A stretch of 64,000 bases of DNA, taken from contig NZ_RZJR01000008.1 in the NCBI RefSeq assembly GCF_003990975.1, positions 140-64,139 of the forward strand, in the 5' to 3' direction. Each line of letters begins with the position of its first letter. Position 1 is the stretch's first letter. Position numbers and translations under genes: made by a program. This document shows, piece after piece, positions 16,134-25,665 of the stretch. The notes beneath the pieces are model-generated. The model searched no databases. It was not told the origin of the DNA and saw only the letters and a list, made by a program, of their open reading frames with translations. This DNA is from Cohnella sp. AR92 (lineage in GTDB: Bacteria; Bacillota; Bacilli; Paenibacillales; Paenibacillaceae).

Positions 16134-17675
16134 TTATGTCGATCGCCTGACGGAGGCTTCCGCATCCGTCCATGCGCGGTATCGGGCGTACATTCGGTCG
16201 TACACATCGCGGAATTCCGACCTAGGCTTAACAATCTGCGCTTCCGACGTCCAAGAGCGTACCCCTTCCTCCGGACTGGAAAAGCGTCCAAGCGCGCTCG
16301 CCGCAAGCATCGCCGCGCCGAGCGGCGTCGCTTCCTGCGCCTCCGAGAGCGTCAGCGGACGCTGGACGATGTCGGCGAGCGCTTGCCGCCACACCTCCGA
16401 CGAGGCTGGGCCTCCGGAGAAAATCAGCTTCTCGAAAGCGATGCCTAACTCCGCGAACGTCTCAAGAATGGTACGGACGCCGTACCCGGTGCTCTCCATG
16501 ACTGCCCGCGCGAGATGGCCGGCCCCATGTCCGAGGCCTAGACCGGCGAACAGCCCCCTCGCTTCGGGGTCCCATCGTGGCGTTCCCGTTCCGCTAAGCC
16601 CTGGGAGGAACGTGAGTCCGTCCGCTCCCGGCGGCGTCGCCTGCGCAAGATCGCCAAGTTGAGCGAAGGACAACGGCGCTCCGCCCTCCGATAGGAGATC
16701 TCGGAGCCAGCTTAGCGCGCCTCCGGTCAAATAATGCGTGCCCATCATTAGCCAAGAGTTCGTTGCCGCGCCGATGTTCGTCATCATGCGGTTGTCCGTG
16801 ATCGGCGAAGCTAGCGGCGTCATAAAGAACGTGCCGGTACCGAGGTTGATCACAGCCTCGCCCGGACGGACGGCCCCCATGCCGAGCAGCGCGCAGGGCT
16901 GATCCGACGCGGCAGCAATGACGGGAAGTCCTTCCGGCAAGCCGCTCATCTGCGCCGCTTCCGCCGTGACGGTACCGATCAAGGTTCCGGGAGGCACAAT
17001 CTCGGGGAACAGCGCAGGATCGATGTCGAGATAGAGGAGCAACTCCAAAGCAGGCTCTCGGCAACGGATGTCCAAGTGGAAAAAGCAAGCGCTCGTCTCG
17101 TCGGAGACGAAACGGCCGCTTAGCTTATCTAGCAGGAAGGCGTCGACCGAAGCGACCTGACGAATACGAGAGAATGCGAGCGGATCGCGTTCGCGGAACC
17201 AGAGCAGCTTCGCAAGTCCCCAGCTGTCCGAAGGAGGAATACCTGTCATGCTCGTTATCCAGCCTGTGCCGAGCCCTTCCTTCTCGCAACGAAGGCTTAG
17301 CGCTTCGATAGATTCCGTGCAACGGGTATCCATCCACAGATATGCCGGAGCCGCAGGTTTCCCCGCTTCATCCAAGAAGACGCAAGAGATTTGCTGGCTT
17401 GTTACCGTTACGCCTCTCAGCGTATCGGCATTCGTCCGCTCCATCAGCTCTCGCGAAGTCTGGCACACCCCCTCCCACCACAGCCGGGAGTCAACCTCCG
17501 CCGCTCCCGGCTCCGGAACGTCAGCCGTGATGTCGACCTTGGCGCTCGCGAGGATGGTTCCGTCGCTCAAATCATATAGAAAGCTCTTCACCGCGCTCGT
17601 GCTGGCGTCTACGACAATGAGGTGTCCGTCAACGAGATGACCTTCCTCAGTGAACACTTTCTCTCCCCCGCGCAT
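16134..17675 (-). CDS. FGGY-family carbohydrate kinase
   Basis: This 513-residue ATP-dependent kinase should phosphorylate a sugar, sugar acid or glycerol-like polyol. The first phosphate-binding loop reads VVDASTSAVKSFLYD, the second domain starts near GEAVINLGTGTFFM, and GGALSWLRDLL and SGGPASSEVWRQALADI are typical of the FGGY C-terminal ATPase domain. The start ATG overlaps the stop of the gldA-like gene (TGATG), giving tight coupling; the open frame begins with a weakly conserved 17-residue extension, and a GTG at 17657 is an alternative. The substrate cannot be predicted from motifs alone. A link to imidazole polyols is discussed under findings. Confidence 0.87.
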   Translation of the reverse strand: MRGGEKVFTEEGHLVDGHLIVVDASTSAVKSFLYDLSDGTILASAKVDITADVPEPGAAEVDSRLWWEGVCQTSRELMERTNADTLRGVTVTSQQISCVFLDEAGKPAAPAYLWMDTRCTESIEALSLRCEKEGLGTGWITSMTGIPPSDSWGLAKLLWFRERDPLAFSRIRQVASVDAFLLDKLSGRFVSDETSACFFHLDIRCREPALELLLYLDIDPALFPEIVPPGTLIGTVTAEAAQMSGLPEGLPVIAAASDQPCALLGMGAVRPGEAVINLGTGTFFMTPLASPITDNRMMTNIGAATNSWLMMGTHYLTGGALSWLRDLLSEGGAPLSFAQLGDLAQATPPGADGLTFLPGLSGTGTPRWDPEARGLFAGLGLGHGAGHLARAVMESTGYGVRTILETFAELGIAFEKLIFSGGPASSEVWRQALADIVQRPLTLSEAQEATPLGAAMLAASALGRFSSPEEGVRSWTSEAQIVKPRSEFRDVYDRMYARYRAWTDAEASVRRST

Positions 17676-18802
17676 CAGCCGAACAGCTCCTTGGCGATCC
17701 GGTCCGTCTCCTCGAACGCATCAGCAATCTCGCTTGCCGTGAGCGCACGGCCGAGCTCATGAATCGACTCTCCCGGGTCGAGCGTCCTCCGACCGGCGAC
17801 GAGCAGCTTGACGCGCAGCTCGGAAGGATCGCCGATAAGTCCGGTCTCGGCCAGCGATGCCGGAAGCCCGATCCGGCGGCAGAACCGCAGGTGCTTGGCG
17901 GCTTCAAACGGATTGCCGAGCAAAGTCGCCTGTACGGCCGTGCAGAAGCCGACCTTCTCGCCGTGCAGCAGATGGTGGCAATCGGGCAGCTCCGTCAGCC
18001 CGTCGTGCAAGGAGTGCGCGGCGGCGAGCCCGCCGCTCTCGAAGCCGATGCCGCTCAGCAGCGTATTGGCTTCGACGACCCGCTCGAACGCCTCCGAGCG
18101 GATTCCTCTTGCGGCATCGTCGTAGGCCTGCGCGCCGTCCTCGTCGAGGATACGTCCGCACAGCTCCGCGACGGCCGTTCCGAGGCGCGTCGGACTCGCG
18201 CCGAGAATCGTGCGCCCGCCGGCGCGCAAGTTGGCGAGAGCCTCCGGAGCCGTGGCGAGGGCGTCGCCCATTCCGGCGGCCAGATAACGCAGCGGCGCCT
18301 GCAGGATCAGCTCCGTGTCGACGAGCACGAGATCGGGGTTGCGCGGATGCGTCTCGAACTTCGCGACGCGCCCCTCCTCGTCGTAGATGACCGACAGCGC
18401 CGAGCAGGGCGCGTCGCTGGAAGCGATCGTCGGCACGATGACGATCGGCAGGCACAGCCGAAATGCGACCGACTTCGCCGCGTCCAGCAGCTTGCCGCCG
18501 CCGATGCCGACGACGACGTCCGCGCGGCTGATCTCGGCCTCGCGCTTCAGTCGCTCGATCTCCGCTTCCGAACATTCGCCGCCGAACTCGGCGAGCTTAG
18601 ACCGCAGGCCGTCCGCTCGCCATTTTTCCACAATGCCGCCCAGCCTCTTCCAGCCTCCGGACGTTGCGATGACAAGCGCCTCCGCTGCCTCTCCGAATCC
18701 GGAGACGGCGTGCGGAAGCTCGCGGATCGTTCCCGGTCCCTGCCTATACTGCATCGGCATGATAATCGCCGTATGACTTCTATTCGCTAATGGATCGGCC
18801 AT
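17675..18802 (-). CDS. Glycerol-dehydrogenase-like (GldA family) iron/zinc alcohol dehydrogenase
   Basis: The 375-residue protein matches GldA-type group III alcohol dehydrogenases, which oxidise glycerol or related diols with NAD. GIGGGKLLDAAK (about 99-110) binds the cofactor phosphate, VPTIASSDAPCSALSVIY (123-140) is a GldA hallmark, and the metal ligands are Asp180 in GMGDALAT, His263 in AAAHSLHDG and His280 in HHLLHGEKVGF. It follows hisC by 35 nt with no visible terminator and heads the gldA-kinase-dehydrogenase-membrane protein-deacylase run. The substrate may be larger than glycerol. Confidence 0.88.
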   Translation of the reverse strand: MADPLANRSHTAIIMPMQYRQGPGTIRELPHAVSGFGEAAEALVIATSGGWKRLGGIVEKWRADGLRSKLAEFGGECSEAEIERLKREAEISRADVVVGIGGGKLLDAAKSVAFRLCLPIVIVPTIASSDAPCSALSVIYDEEGRVAKFETHPRNPDLVLVDTELILQAPLRYLAAGMGDALATAPEALANLRAGGRTILGASPTRLGTAVAELCGRILDEDGAQAYDDAARGIRSEAFERVVEANTLLSGIGFESGGLAAAHSLHDGLTELPDCHHLLHGEKVGFCTAVQATLLGNPFEAAKHLRFCRRIGLPASLAETGLIGDPSELRVKLLVAGRRTLDPGESIHELGRALTASEIADAFEETDRIAKELFG

Positions 18803-18837
18803 CTCGGATCTCCGCCTTTCTGCTATCTATAAATCTA

Positions 18838-19938
18838 TTAAGCTTCCAGAATCGTACGAAGAGCTTCGATGAAGCCCTTGTTCTGGTCCGGACTTCCGAC
18901 TGTGATCCGAATATGCTCAGGGTAGCCCCACGACTTGCACGGCCGAACGATGTACCCCGCCTTCATCAGAGCTTCCACGACCGGAGCGGCGTCCCGATGC
19001 AAATCCGCGAACAGGAAGTTGGAATAAGAGGGATTGACCCCCACGTTCATCTGGCGCAATTGTTCGCTCAGGTAGGCCAACCCTTCCCGGTTCGTTCGCA
19101 AAATAAACTCCCGGTACTCCGTATCGTCCAGACTGGCCGCGGCCGCGCTGTTTGCCATCCGGCTGACCGGGAACGGCTCGCGCACCGCCAGCACGGGCGC
19201 TAGAACGTCGGGGTTCGCAATCGCATAGCCGACTCGCATGGCCGCCAAGCCGTACAGCTTGGAGAAGGTGTGAACGGAGATGACCGGATAACCCTCACGG
19301 ACGTATTCGGCTCCCGTTTTGTAGCTTGGCACATCGATAAACTCGCCGTAGGCTTCGTCCAGTACAACAACGACGCGAGGAGGAACCTTCTTGAGGAACT
19401 CTTCCAACGCCGCACAATCTACGATCGTGCCCGTCGGGTTGTTCGGGTTGCAGAGGTAGATCAGCTTCGTGCGCTCCGTGACCGCGGCGAGCATGCCGTC
19501 GAGATCGAACTTGTAGTCCCCCGTCAGCGGCACCTCGATTGGAACGCCTCCCATCACGACCGTCGAGGTGCGGTAAACCGAGAACGTCGGCACGCAGTAA
19601 ACGACCTCGTCGCCAGGGTTGACGTAGGCTTGTCCGATCAGCATCAGCACGTTGTCGGCTCCGTTAGAGACGAGTACTTGCGAAGGGTCGACTCCGTACA
19701 GAGTCCCTAGCTTCCCTCTCAGCTCGGCGCTAGTCGGCTCGGGGTACAGATGGCTGTCGGCGGCCGCCGCATTCATCGCGTCGATCGCCTTCGGGGACGG
19801 CCCATAAGGATTCTCGTTGGAGGCCAATCTCGTAATCTCGCTTAGCCCGTATTGCTTCTGGACTTCTTCTATTGATTTGCCCGGAACGTACGCTTCGAGC
19901 TTCGTTACTTCCTGACGCCATAATGTCGATCTCGTCAT
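18838..19938 (-). CDS. hisC: Histidinol-phosphate aminotransferase HisC
   Basis: HisC uses PLP to transfer an amino group from glutamate to imidazole acetol phosphate, giving histidinol phosphate. The 366-residue length is normal. The marks are RLASNENPYGPSP near the N-terminus, YLCNPNNPTGT, VVLDEAYGEF and the PLP lysine in HTFSKLYGLAAMRVGY. GGAGGAGG precedes the ATG. It lies 21 nt after the amidohydrolase gene and is part of the hut/his block, away from a classical his operon. Members of this family can also act on aromatic amino acids, so a second role is possible. Confidence 0.94.
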   Translation of the reverse strand: MTRSTLWRQEVTKLEAYVPGKSIEEVQKQYGLSEITRLASNENPYGPSPKAIDAMNAAAADSHLYPEPTSAELRGKLGTLYGVDPSQVLVSNGADNVLMLIGQAYVNPGDEVVYCVPTFSVYRTSTVVMGGVPIEVPLTGDYKFDLDGMLAAVTERTKLIYLCNPNNPTGTIVDCAALEEFLKKVPPRVVVVLDEAYGEFIDVPSYKTGAEYVREGYPVISVHTFSKLYGLAAMRVGYAIANPDVLAPVLAVREPFPVSRMANSAAAASLDDTEYREFILRTNREGLAYLSEQLRQMNVGVNPSYSNFLFADLHRDAAPVVEALMKAGYIVRPCKSWGYPEHIRITVGSPDQNKGFIEALRTILEA

Positions 19939-19959
19939 CTCGGAATCCTCCTCCTGAGG

Positions 19960-21282
19960 TTATAAATGCTTGGACAACCGTTCGAACAGCGCGTCGACGC
20001 GGCTGCCGATGGTTCGTTCGGACACGGTGAGGATATCGTCTGCGTCATACACCGTTCGACCGCCGACAACGACGCGTTTGACCGCGGAAGGCTGCATGGC
20101 GTACACCATATTAGCGAATAGCTCCTGACGCGGCGCGAGCGACAAGTCATGAACGTCGATGGCGGCAAAATCGGCATACTGTCCGATGTCCAATGTGCCG
20201 ACCGGCAGCCGAAGCGCCTTGCCCCCGTTCTCCGTGCCCATCCGGTATGCCTGCTTCGCGGTCACGCAGGTGCCGTCAAGCCTCGCAACCTTCTGCAGCA
20301 TCGCGACCATCCGCATCTCCTCGTAAACGCTGATCCGATTGTTGCTGCACGCTCCGTCCGTCCCGAGCGACACGGTGACGCCCGCTTGAACCAGATCGGG
20401 AATGCGCGTGATGCCGTCGGCCAAGAACATGTTGCTGGATGGGCAATACGCCAGCGAAGCCTTGCGGCTGCCCGCAAGCGCGATCTCCGAATCGTCCAGC
20501 CAGACGAGATGGATCGCAATCATCCGTTCGTCGAGCACGCCAAGGGAATCGAGATAGTGGATCGGCCGTTTGCCGTAATCGCGTAAAATCTCCTCGACCT
20601 CGAACATCTCCTCCGCCACGTGAATGTGGTAAGGCGTATCGAGCTCGACCGCCAGCCGATGCCCTGCTTGAATCATCTCGGGCGAAGCCGCATGCGGGCT
20701 GTGCGGAGCCGGGTGGATCGCCACCATCGGGTTGCCTTGGTACTTCTTCGCGAGCGCGCGGGTTCGCTCCACCGCGTCCGGGATCGATTCGCGATAGGCG
20801 ATCGGAGCGCCGTCCCAGTCGTACATCGTGCGGGCAAGCACGAGCCGAATGCCCAAGTCGTTCGCCGCGCGGATGACCGCTTCGTCATAAGCAGTGCCGC
20901 CATTGTGCACGTAGAAAAAGTCGCAAACCGTCGTCACCCCATAACGAAGCATCTCCCCGAATGCGAGCAGCGCGCCGGTGTAGATCGCTTCTTCGTCGAG
21001 CAGCGGCGTGTACTTATACAGCGCTTGGTCGCGCCATTCCAGGAACGGCTTGTCGATGGCGATGCCGCGAAGCAGGCTTTGGAACGAATGGTTATGGGCG
21101 TTGACGGTGCCCGGCACGATCGCCTGGCCCTCCCAACGGACAAGCTCCGCGTGCGGATATTGCGCCGTCAGATCGGCAACGTCCCCCGCCGCAACGATCA
21201 CCCCGCCTTCCTCGACGATCGCGCCGTTGTTGCGAAATTCTCCGTTCAAATAAACATAATCGGCCGTAAAAAGCTTCGTCAT
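19960..21282 (-). CDS. Amidohydrolase/deaminase, candidate N-formimidoylglutamate deiminase
   Basis: The 440-residue metal-dependent amidohydrolase has the metal ligands HNH in PGTVNAHNHSFQSLLRG, His in YHIHVAEEMFE, His in AIHLVWLDD and Asp in SLGTDGACSNN, as in the MtaD/HutF/guanine-deaminase branch. Context decides the proposal: it follows hutH, hutU, hutI and an AllC-like amidase, and there is no hutG in the window. It could therefore deiminate N-formimidoyl-glutamate to N-formyl-glutamate, the HutF reaction. By sequence it is not a textbook HutF, and related enzymes act on thioadenosine or purines, so the substrate is inferred. Confidence 0.7.
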   Translation of the reverse strand: MTKLFTADYVYLNGEFRNNGAIVEEGGVIVAAGDVADLTAQYPHAELVRWEGQAIVPGTVNAHNHSFQSLLRGIAIDKPFLEWRDQALYKYTPLLDEEAIYTGALLAFGEMLRYGVTTVCDFFYVHNGGTAYDEAVIRAANDLGIRLVLARTMYDWDGAPIAYRESIPDAVERTRALAKKYQGNPMVAIHPAPHSPHAASPEMIQAGHRLAVELDTPYHIHVAEEMFEVEEILRDYGKRPIHYLDSLGVLDERMIAIHLVWLDDSEIALAGSRKASLAYCPSSNMFLADGITRIPDLVQAGVTVSLGTDGACSNNRISVYEEMRMVAMLQKVARLDGTCVTAKQAYRMGTENGGKALRLPVGTLDIGQYADFAAIDVHDLSLAPRQELFANMVYAMQPSAVKRVVVGGRTVYDADDILTVSERTIGSRVDALFERLSKHL

Positions 21283-21296
21283 GTCGGTACGCTCCC

Positions 21297-22634
21297 CTAG
21301 CGGTTCAATTGGTCGTCCAGCGCAAGCAGCGAGTGCAGCAGCACGTTGGCCGTTTGCTCGATATCGTCGATGCGGCTCTCTTCATCCGGACAGTGGCTCT
21401 TGCCTCCGAGGCTAGGCACGAACAGCATGCCTGCCCGCGTGAGAGAGGCCATATGGGCGGCATCGTGTCCGGCCATGCTTCCCAGCGAGAGCGTCTCGTA
21501 TCCGAGCCGGGACGCTTCCTTCGCGCACACCTCGGCTATGATCGGGTCCATGACGGCCGGAGGCTGATCCAGCAGCAGCTTGCGCTCCAGCTTGACTCCG
21601 CGCCGGGCCATGATCGCTTCCGCTTCCCTCTCCCACGCTTCCAACGCTTCGCCGATATCCGAGCGACTTCGGCCGCGAAGCTCCAAGTGGAACCTCACCT
21701 GGCCGGGGATGATGTTCGCCGCGTTCGGGCGGTTCTCGATCGTGCCGATCGTGCCGACCGTCTCCTCGGAAGGATGCTCGCGACAAGCGGCCTCGAAGGC
21801 GAGCATCAGCTCGGAGGCCGCCATCAGAGCGTCCTTGCGGTTTGCCATGAGCGTCGTACCCGCATGGTTCGCTTCGCCGATAACGATCACGTCCTCGCGA
21901 TAAATTCCGGTAATCGCCGAGACGATGCCGACTGGAATGCCGCGATCTAGCAGACGCAATCCTTGCTCGATGTGAACCTCGAGGAAAGCAGCCAGCTCCT
22001 CCGGACGGCGGCGAGCCCGTTCGAACGCGTCGGGATCGCCGCCCGCCGCGCGCAGAGCGTCGACAAGCAAAGTGCCTTGCGGATCGCGAACGCCTTCCAG
22101 ATGCCGGCGCGTCAGCTTGCCGGCGACCGTTCGGCTGCCGAAGGTGGACAAGCCGAACGGATTCGGTTCTTCCGCGCTGAACGAGACGAGCTCGAACGGA
22201 TGCCGCGTTCTGATGTCATTCTCCGCCAGCACTTCCATCACTTCCAGCGCGAGCAGCACGCCAAGCGCCCCGTCGTACCTGCCGCCGTTCGGCACCGAGT
22301 CGAGGTGGGAACCGAAGGCGATAACCGGCAGGTTTTCCGAGCGATCTGAGCTTCCTTCGCGCCTCGCCCAGATGTTCGCCGCTTCGTCCGATCGGCTCTC
22401 AAGACCGAGCTCCCTCAGCCTCGCCTTTAGCCACTCTCGCGCTTCCAGCTCCGCGGGCGTGAACGTGGTGCGATCCATCCCTCCGCCGGCGTTGCGGCCG
22501 ATCTCGCCCAGCTCCGTTATCCGCATCTCGATCCGGGAAGCGTTCACCCTCAGATCTCCTAATGCTCGCTTTTCTCGCTGTTCTCCCGGTTCCTGCAGCT
22601 CTCGCCGCTTCTCCGTCCGATTCCGTTCGCTCAT
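21297..22634 (-). CDS. Zn-dependent amidase of the AllC/HyuC/beta-ureidopropionase family
   Basis: The 445-residue protein belongs to the M20-like group that cleaves N-carbamoyl, N-formyl or ureido amides. Visible blocks are FGSHLDSVPNGGRYDGALG (His, Asp), SFSAEEPNPFGLSTFGSR (Glu pair), LEVHIEQGLRL (His), ANHAGTT and SMAGHDAAHMA. The start at 22634 overlaps the hutI stop (ATGA), so the frame further upstream is ignored. In this setting it is a good candidate to remove formate or the formimino group from the HutI product, replacing HutG. Allantoate or hydantoin metabolism is the alternative, but no other such genes are nearby. Confidence 0.78.
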   Translation of the reverse strand: MSERNRTEKRRELQEPGEQREKRALGDLRVNASRIEMRITELGEIGRNAGGGMDRTTFTPAELEAREWLKARLRELGLESRSDEAANIWARREGSSDRSENLPVIAFGSHLDSVPNGGRYDGALGVLLALEVMEVLAENDIRTRHPFELVSFSAEEPNPFGLSTFGSRTVAGKLTRRHLEGVRDPQGTLLVDALRAAGGDPDAFERARRRPEELAAFLEVHIEQGLRLLDRGIPVGIVSAITGIYREDVIVIGEANHAGTTLMANRKDALMAASELMLAFEAACREHPSEETVGTIGTIENRPNAANIIPGQVRFHLELRGRSRSDIGEALEAWEREAEAIMARRGVKLERKLLLDQPPAVMDPIIAEVCAKEASRLGYETLSLGSMAGHDAAHMASLTRAGMLFVPSLGGKSHCPDEESRIDDIEQTANVLLHSLLALDDQLNR

Positions 22635-23914
22635 CGGTCCGTCCTCCTTCCGCTCACGATGACCGGCTTGCCTTGCTTGATCACGGTCTCGACCAGATTG
22701 ACGGCGTAATGATACTGAAGGTATAAGTAGTTCGGCGCGTCGAAAATAACGACGTCCGCCTGCTTGCCCGGCTCCAGGCTGCCGATCCGGTCCGCTCGGC
22801 CTATGGCGTGAGCGGCGTTGATCGTGCACGCCGTCAGCACCTCCGATGGCGTCATGCCCATCGTTAGGCACGCCAGGTTCATGACGAACGGCAGCGATTC
22901 GGTCGGCGACGAGCCGGGATTGCGGTCGGTCGACAGCGCGACCGGCACGCCCGCCTCGATCATCGCCCGCGCGTCGGCAGGCTTCGTCATGAGGAAGAAA
23001 GCCGTGCCCGGCAGCAGAACGGCGATGACGCCCTTCGCGGCCATGGCGCGAATGCCTTCCCCCGACGCCCGCAGCAGGTGCTCGGCCGAGACTGCGCCGA
23101 CCTCCGCCGCGAGCTCCGCTCCGCCGTAAGGCACGATCTCGTCCGCGTGAATCTTCGGCTTAAGCCCCCATTGCTTGCCTGCTTCAAGCACGGCGCGGGA
23201 CTGCTCCGGCGTGAACACGCCCTCTTCGCAGAACACGTCGCAATACTCCGCGAGCCCTTCGCGGGCGACCGCCGGAATCATCTCCTCGACGACGAGCCTT
23301 ACGTACGCGTCGGGATCCGTTTTGTACTCGCGGGGCACCGCGTGCGCGCCCATGAACGTCGACACCAGCTCGACCGGATGACGTTCATTCAACGCGCGCG
23401 CCGCCCGAAGCTGCTTCAGCTCGTCCTCGAGCCGGAGGCCGTAGCCGCTCTTCGCTTCGATCGTCGTGACTCCGTGCGCCAGGAAGCGGTCGAGCCGCTT
23501 CTCCGTTTCCCTGACGAGCTGTTCCTCGCTCGCTTCCCGCATGCGTTCCGTCGAATAGTGAATGCCGCCGCCCGCGTTCATGATCTGCATGTAAGTCGCG
23601 CCATGCAGCCTCATATCCAGCTCACTCTCGCGGGAGCCCGCGAACACGACGTGCGTATGCGGGTCGACCAGCCCCGGCGCAACCGTTCGACCCGTCGCGT
23701 CGATAACCGTAACCTCGTGTCCGCCCTCGCTGCGTTCGACGAAGCTCGCCGCCTCCGCGTCCGAACCGACGAACGCGATGCGTTCCCCGTCGAGCACAAG
23801 GCCTCCGTTCTCGATCACCCCTAGCTCAGACATCGCCGCACCCGTTCGCGGCTTCTCGTTCGGTCCCGCCATCGTAATGAGCTGCGCGGCGTTCCGAATA
23901 TAAACGAGGCTCAT
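22631..23914 (-). CDS. hutI: Imidazolonepropionase HutI
   Basis: HutI opens the ring of 4-imidazolone-5-propionate to N-formimidoyl-L-glutamate, step three of histidine breakdown. The 427-residue protein shows VDPHTHVVFAGSRESE (metal His pair), KSGYGLRLEDELK, PKIHADEIVPYGGAELA and ALSTDRNPGSSP with the metal Asp; in many HutI proteins the last block reads ATDFNPG, so Arg is a small variation. The start at 23914 is set by GGGAG 8 nt upstream. It lies 19 nt after hutU and overlaps the next gene by 4 nt. Confidence 0.95.
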   Translation of the reverse strand: MSLVYIRNAAQLITMAGPNEKPRTGAAMSELGVIENGGLVLDGERIAFVGSDAEAASFVERSEGGHEVTVIDATGRTVAPGLVDPHTHVVFAGSRESELDMRLHGATYMQIMNAGGGIHYSTERMREASEEQLVRETEKRLDRFLAHGVTTIEAKSGYGLRLEDELKQLRAARALNERHPVELVSTFMGAHAVPREYKTDPDAYVRLVVEEMIPAVAREGLAEYCDVFCEEGVFTPEQSRAVLEAGKQWGLKPKIHADEIVPYGGAELAAEVGAVSAEHLLRASGEGIRAMAAKGVIAVLLPGTAFFLMTKPADARAMIEAGVPVALSTDRNPGSSPTESLPFVMNLACLTMGMTPSEVLTACTINAAHAIGRADRIGSLEPGKQADVVIFDAPNYLYLQYHYAVNLVETVIKQGKPVIVSGRRTDR

Positions 23915-23933
23915 GCCGATCTCTCCCTTCCGA

Positions 23934-25598
23934 TCAGCCGAGCATCGGCATGCGAATGCCTTTGCTCTTCGCCGTCTCGACGGCAAGCTCATAACCGGCG
24001 TCGGCATGGCGGACAACGCCCATGCCCGGGTCGGTCGTCAGCACGCGCTCCAGCCGTTCCTCGGCATCCTTCGAGCCGTCTGCCACGACGACCATGCCCG
24101 CATGCAGCGAATACCCCATGCCGACTCCGCCGCCGTGATGAACCGACACCCAGCTTGCGCCGGACGCCGTGTTGAGCAGCGCGTTCAGAATCGGCCAGTC
24201 CGCGATCGCGTCGCTGCCGTCCTTCATCGCTTCGGTCTCCCTGTTCGGGGACGCGACGGATCCGGCATCGAGATGATCTCGACCGATGACGATCGGCGCG
24301 GACAACTCACCGGAAGCGACCATGTCGTTCAGTATCTTGCCGAACTTAGCCCGCTCGCCGTAGCCGAGCCAGCATATTCGCGACGGCAGCCCTTGGAACG
24401 CGATTTTCTCCTGCGCCATCTTGATCCAGCGGTGCAGCCCTTCGTTGTCCGGGAACGCCTTGAGCGCCGCTTCGTCCGTCTTGAGGATGTCCTTTGGATC
24501 GCCTGATAAGGCGGCCCAGCGGAACGGCCCCTTCCCTTCGCAGAACTGCGGCCGGATGTAAGCGGGAACGAAGCCCGGGAACGAGAACGCCTCCTTAACG
24601 CCTTCGTCGAACGCGACCTGGCGGATATTGTTGCCGTAGTCGAAGGCGATTGCGCCGCGCGCCTTGAATTCGAGCATCGCCTCGACATGGCGAGCCATGC
24701 TCGCCTTCGCCAGCTTTACGTAAGCATCGGGATCGATCTCGCGTTTCGCCTTGCCTTCCTCCAGCGTCATTCCCGCCGGCAAGTATCCGTTAAGCGGGTC
24801 GTGAGCCGATGTCTGATCGGTGATGATGTCCGGCAGGAAGCCGAGCTCCAGCATGCGAGGCAGCACCTCGGCCGCGTTGCCGAGCAGTCCGATGGACAGC
24901 GGCCTTCCCTCCTCCTTAGCTTCCAGCGCAAGGGAGATCGCATCGACCATACTCTCGACGAGCATGTCGCAATAGCGGGAGTGGATGCGCTTCTCGATGC
25001 GGCTTCGGTCGACTTCGATGCCGATGACGACGCCCTCGTTCATCGTGACGGCGAGCGGCTGCGCGCCGCCCATGCCGCCAAGTCCGGCCGTCACGGTGAT
25101 CGTTCCCTTCAGACTGCCGCCGAAGTGCTGGCGGCCGAGCTCGGCGAACGTCTCGTACGTGCCTTGGACGATGCCTTGGCTGCCGATGTAAATCCAGCTT
25201 CCAGCCGTCATCTGTCCGTACATGATGAGTCCTCTCTTATCGAGCTCGTGGAACTTCTCCCAAGTCGCCCAAGCGGGAACGAGATTGGAGTTGGCGAGCA
25301 AGACACGCGGAGCGTTCTTATGCGTGCGGAAAACGGCGACCGGCTTGCCGGACTGAACAAGCAGCGTCTCGTTCTCCTCCAGCTGTTGCAGGGAGGCGAC
25401 GATCGCGTCGAAGCTCTCCCAGTTGCGCGCGGCGCGGCCGATGCCGCCGTAAACGACCAGCTTCTCCGGATGCTCGGCGACCTCGGGGTCCAGGTTGTTC
25501 ATGAGCATGCGAAGCGCAGCCTCTTGAACCCAGCCCTTCGTATTCAATTCCGTCCCCCGCGGCGCGCGGATCACTCGGTCTTCTGCGTATAAACTCAT
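23934..25598 (-). CDS. hutU: Urocanate hydratase HutU
   Basis: HutU adds water to urocanate using tightly bound NAD, giving imidazolonepropionate. The 554-residue length matches the family. Highly conserved stretches include [72 protein letters not shown] and the near C-terminal [17 protein letters not shown] with [17 protein letters not shown] lies 8 nt before the ATG. It sits between hutH and hutI in one transcript. Confidence 0.97.
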   Translation of the reverse strand: MSLYAEDRVIRAPRGTELNTKGWVQEAALRMLMNNLDPEVAEHPEKLVVYGGIGRAARNWESFDAIVASLQQLEENETLLVQSGKPVAVFRTHKNAPRVLLANSNLVPAWATWEKFHELDKRGLIMYGQMTAGSWIYIGSQGIVQGTYETFAELGRQHFGGSLKGTITVTAGLGGMGGAQPLAVTMNEGVVIGIEVDRSRIEKRIHSRYCDMLVESMVDAISLALEAKEEGRPLSIGLLGNAAEVLPRMLELGFLPDIITDQTSAHDPLNGYLPAGMTLEEGKAKREIDPDAYVKLAKASMARHVEAMLEFKARGAIAFDYGNNIRQVAFDEGVKEAFSFPGFVPAYIRPQFCEGKGPFRWAALSGDPKDILKTDEAALKAFPDNEGLHRWIKMAQEKIAFQGLPSRICWLGYGERAKFGKILNDMVASGELSAPIVIGRDHLDAGSVASPNRETEAMKDGSDAIADWPILNALLNTASGASWVSVHHGGGVGMGYSLHAGMVVVADGSKDAEERLERVLTTDPGMGVVRHADAGYELAVETAKSKGIRMPMLG

Positions 25599-25665
25599 CG
25601 ATTAGTCCTCCTCTTAATAGATGGTCGGGCTGATCTCCGGCCCGCCATTGGGTTGCGGTGCCGGT

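Noticed and set aside
22634-22871. N-terminal extension of the AllC-like amidase
   Set aside because: It is the shadow of the hutI 3' end in another frame; ATGA coupling at 22634 gives the natural start.
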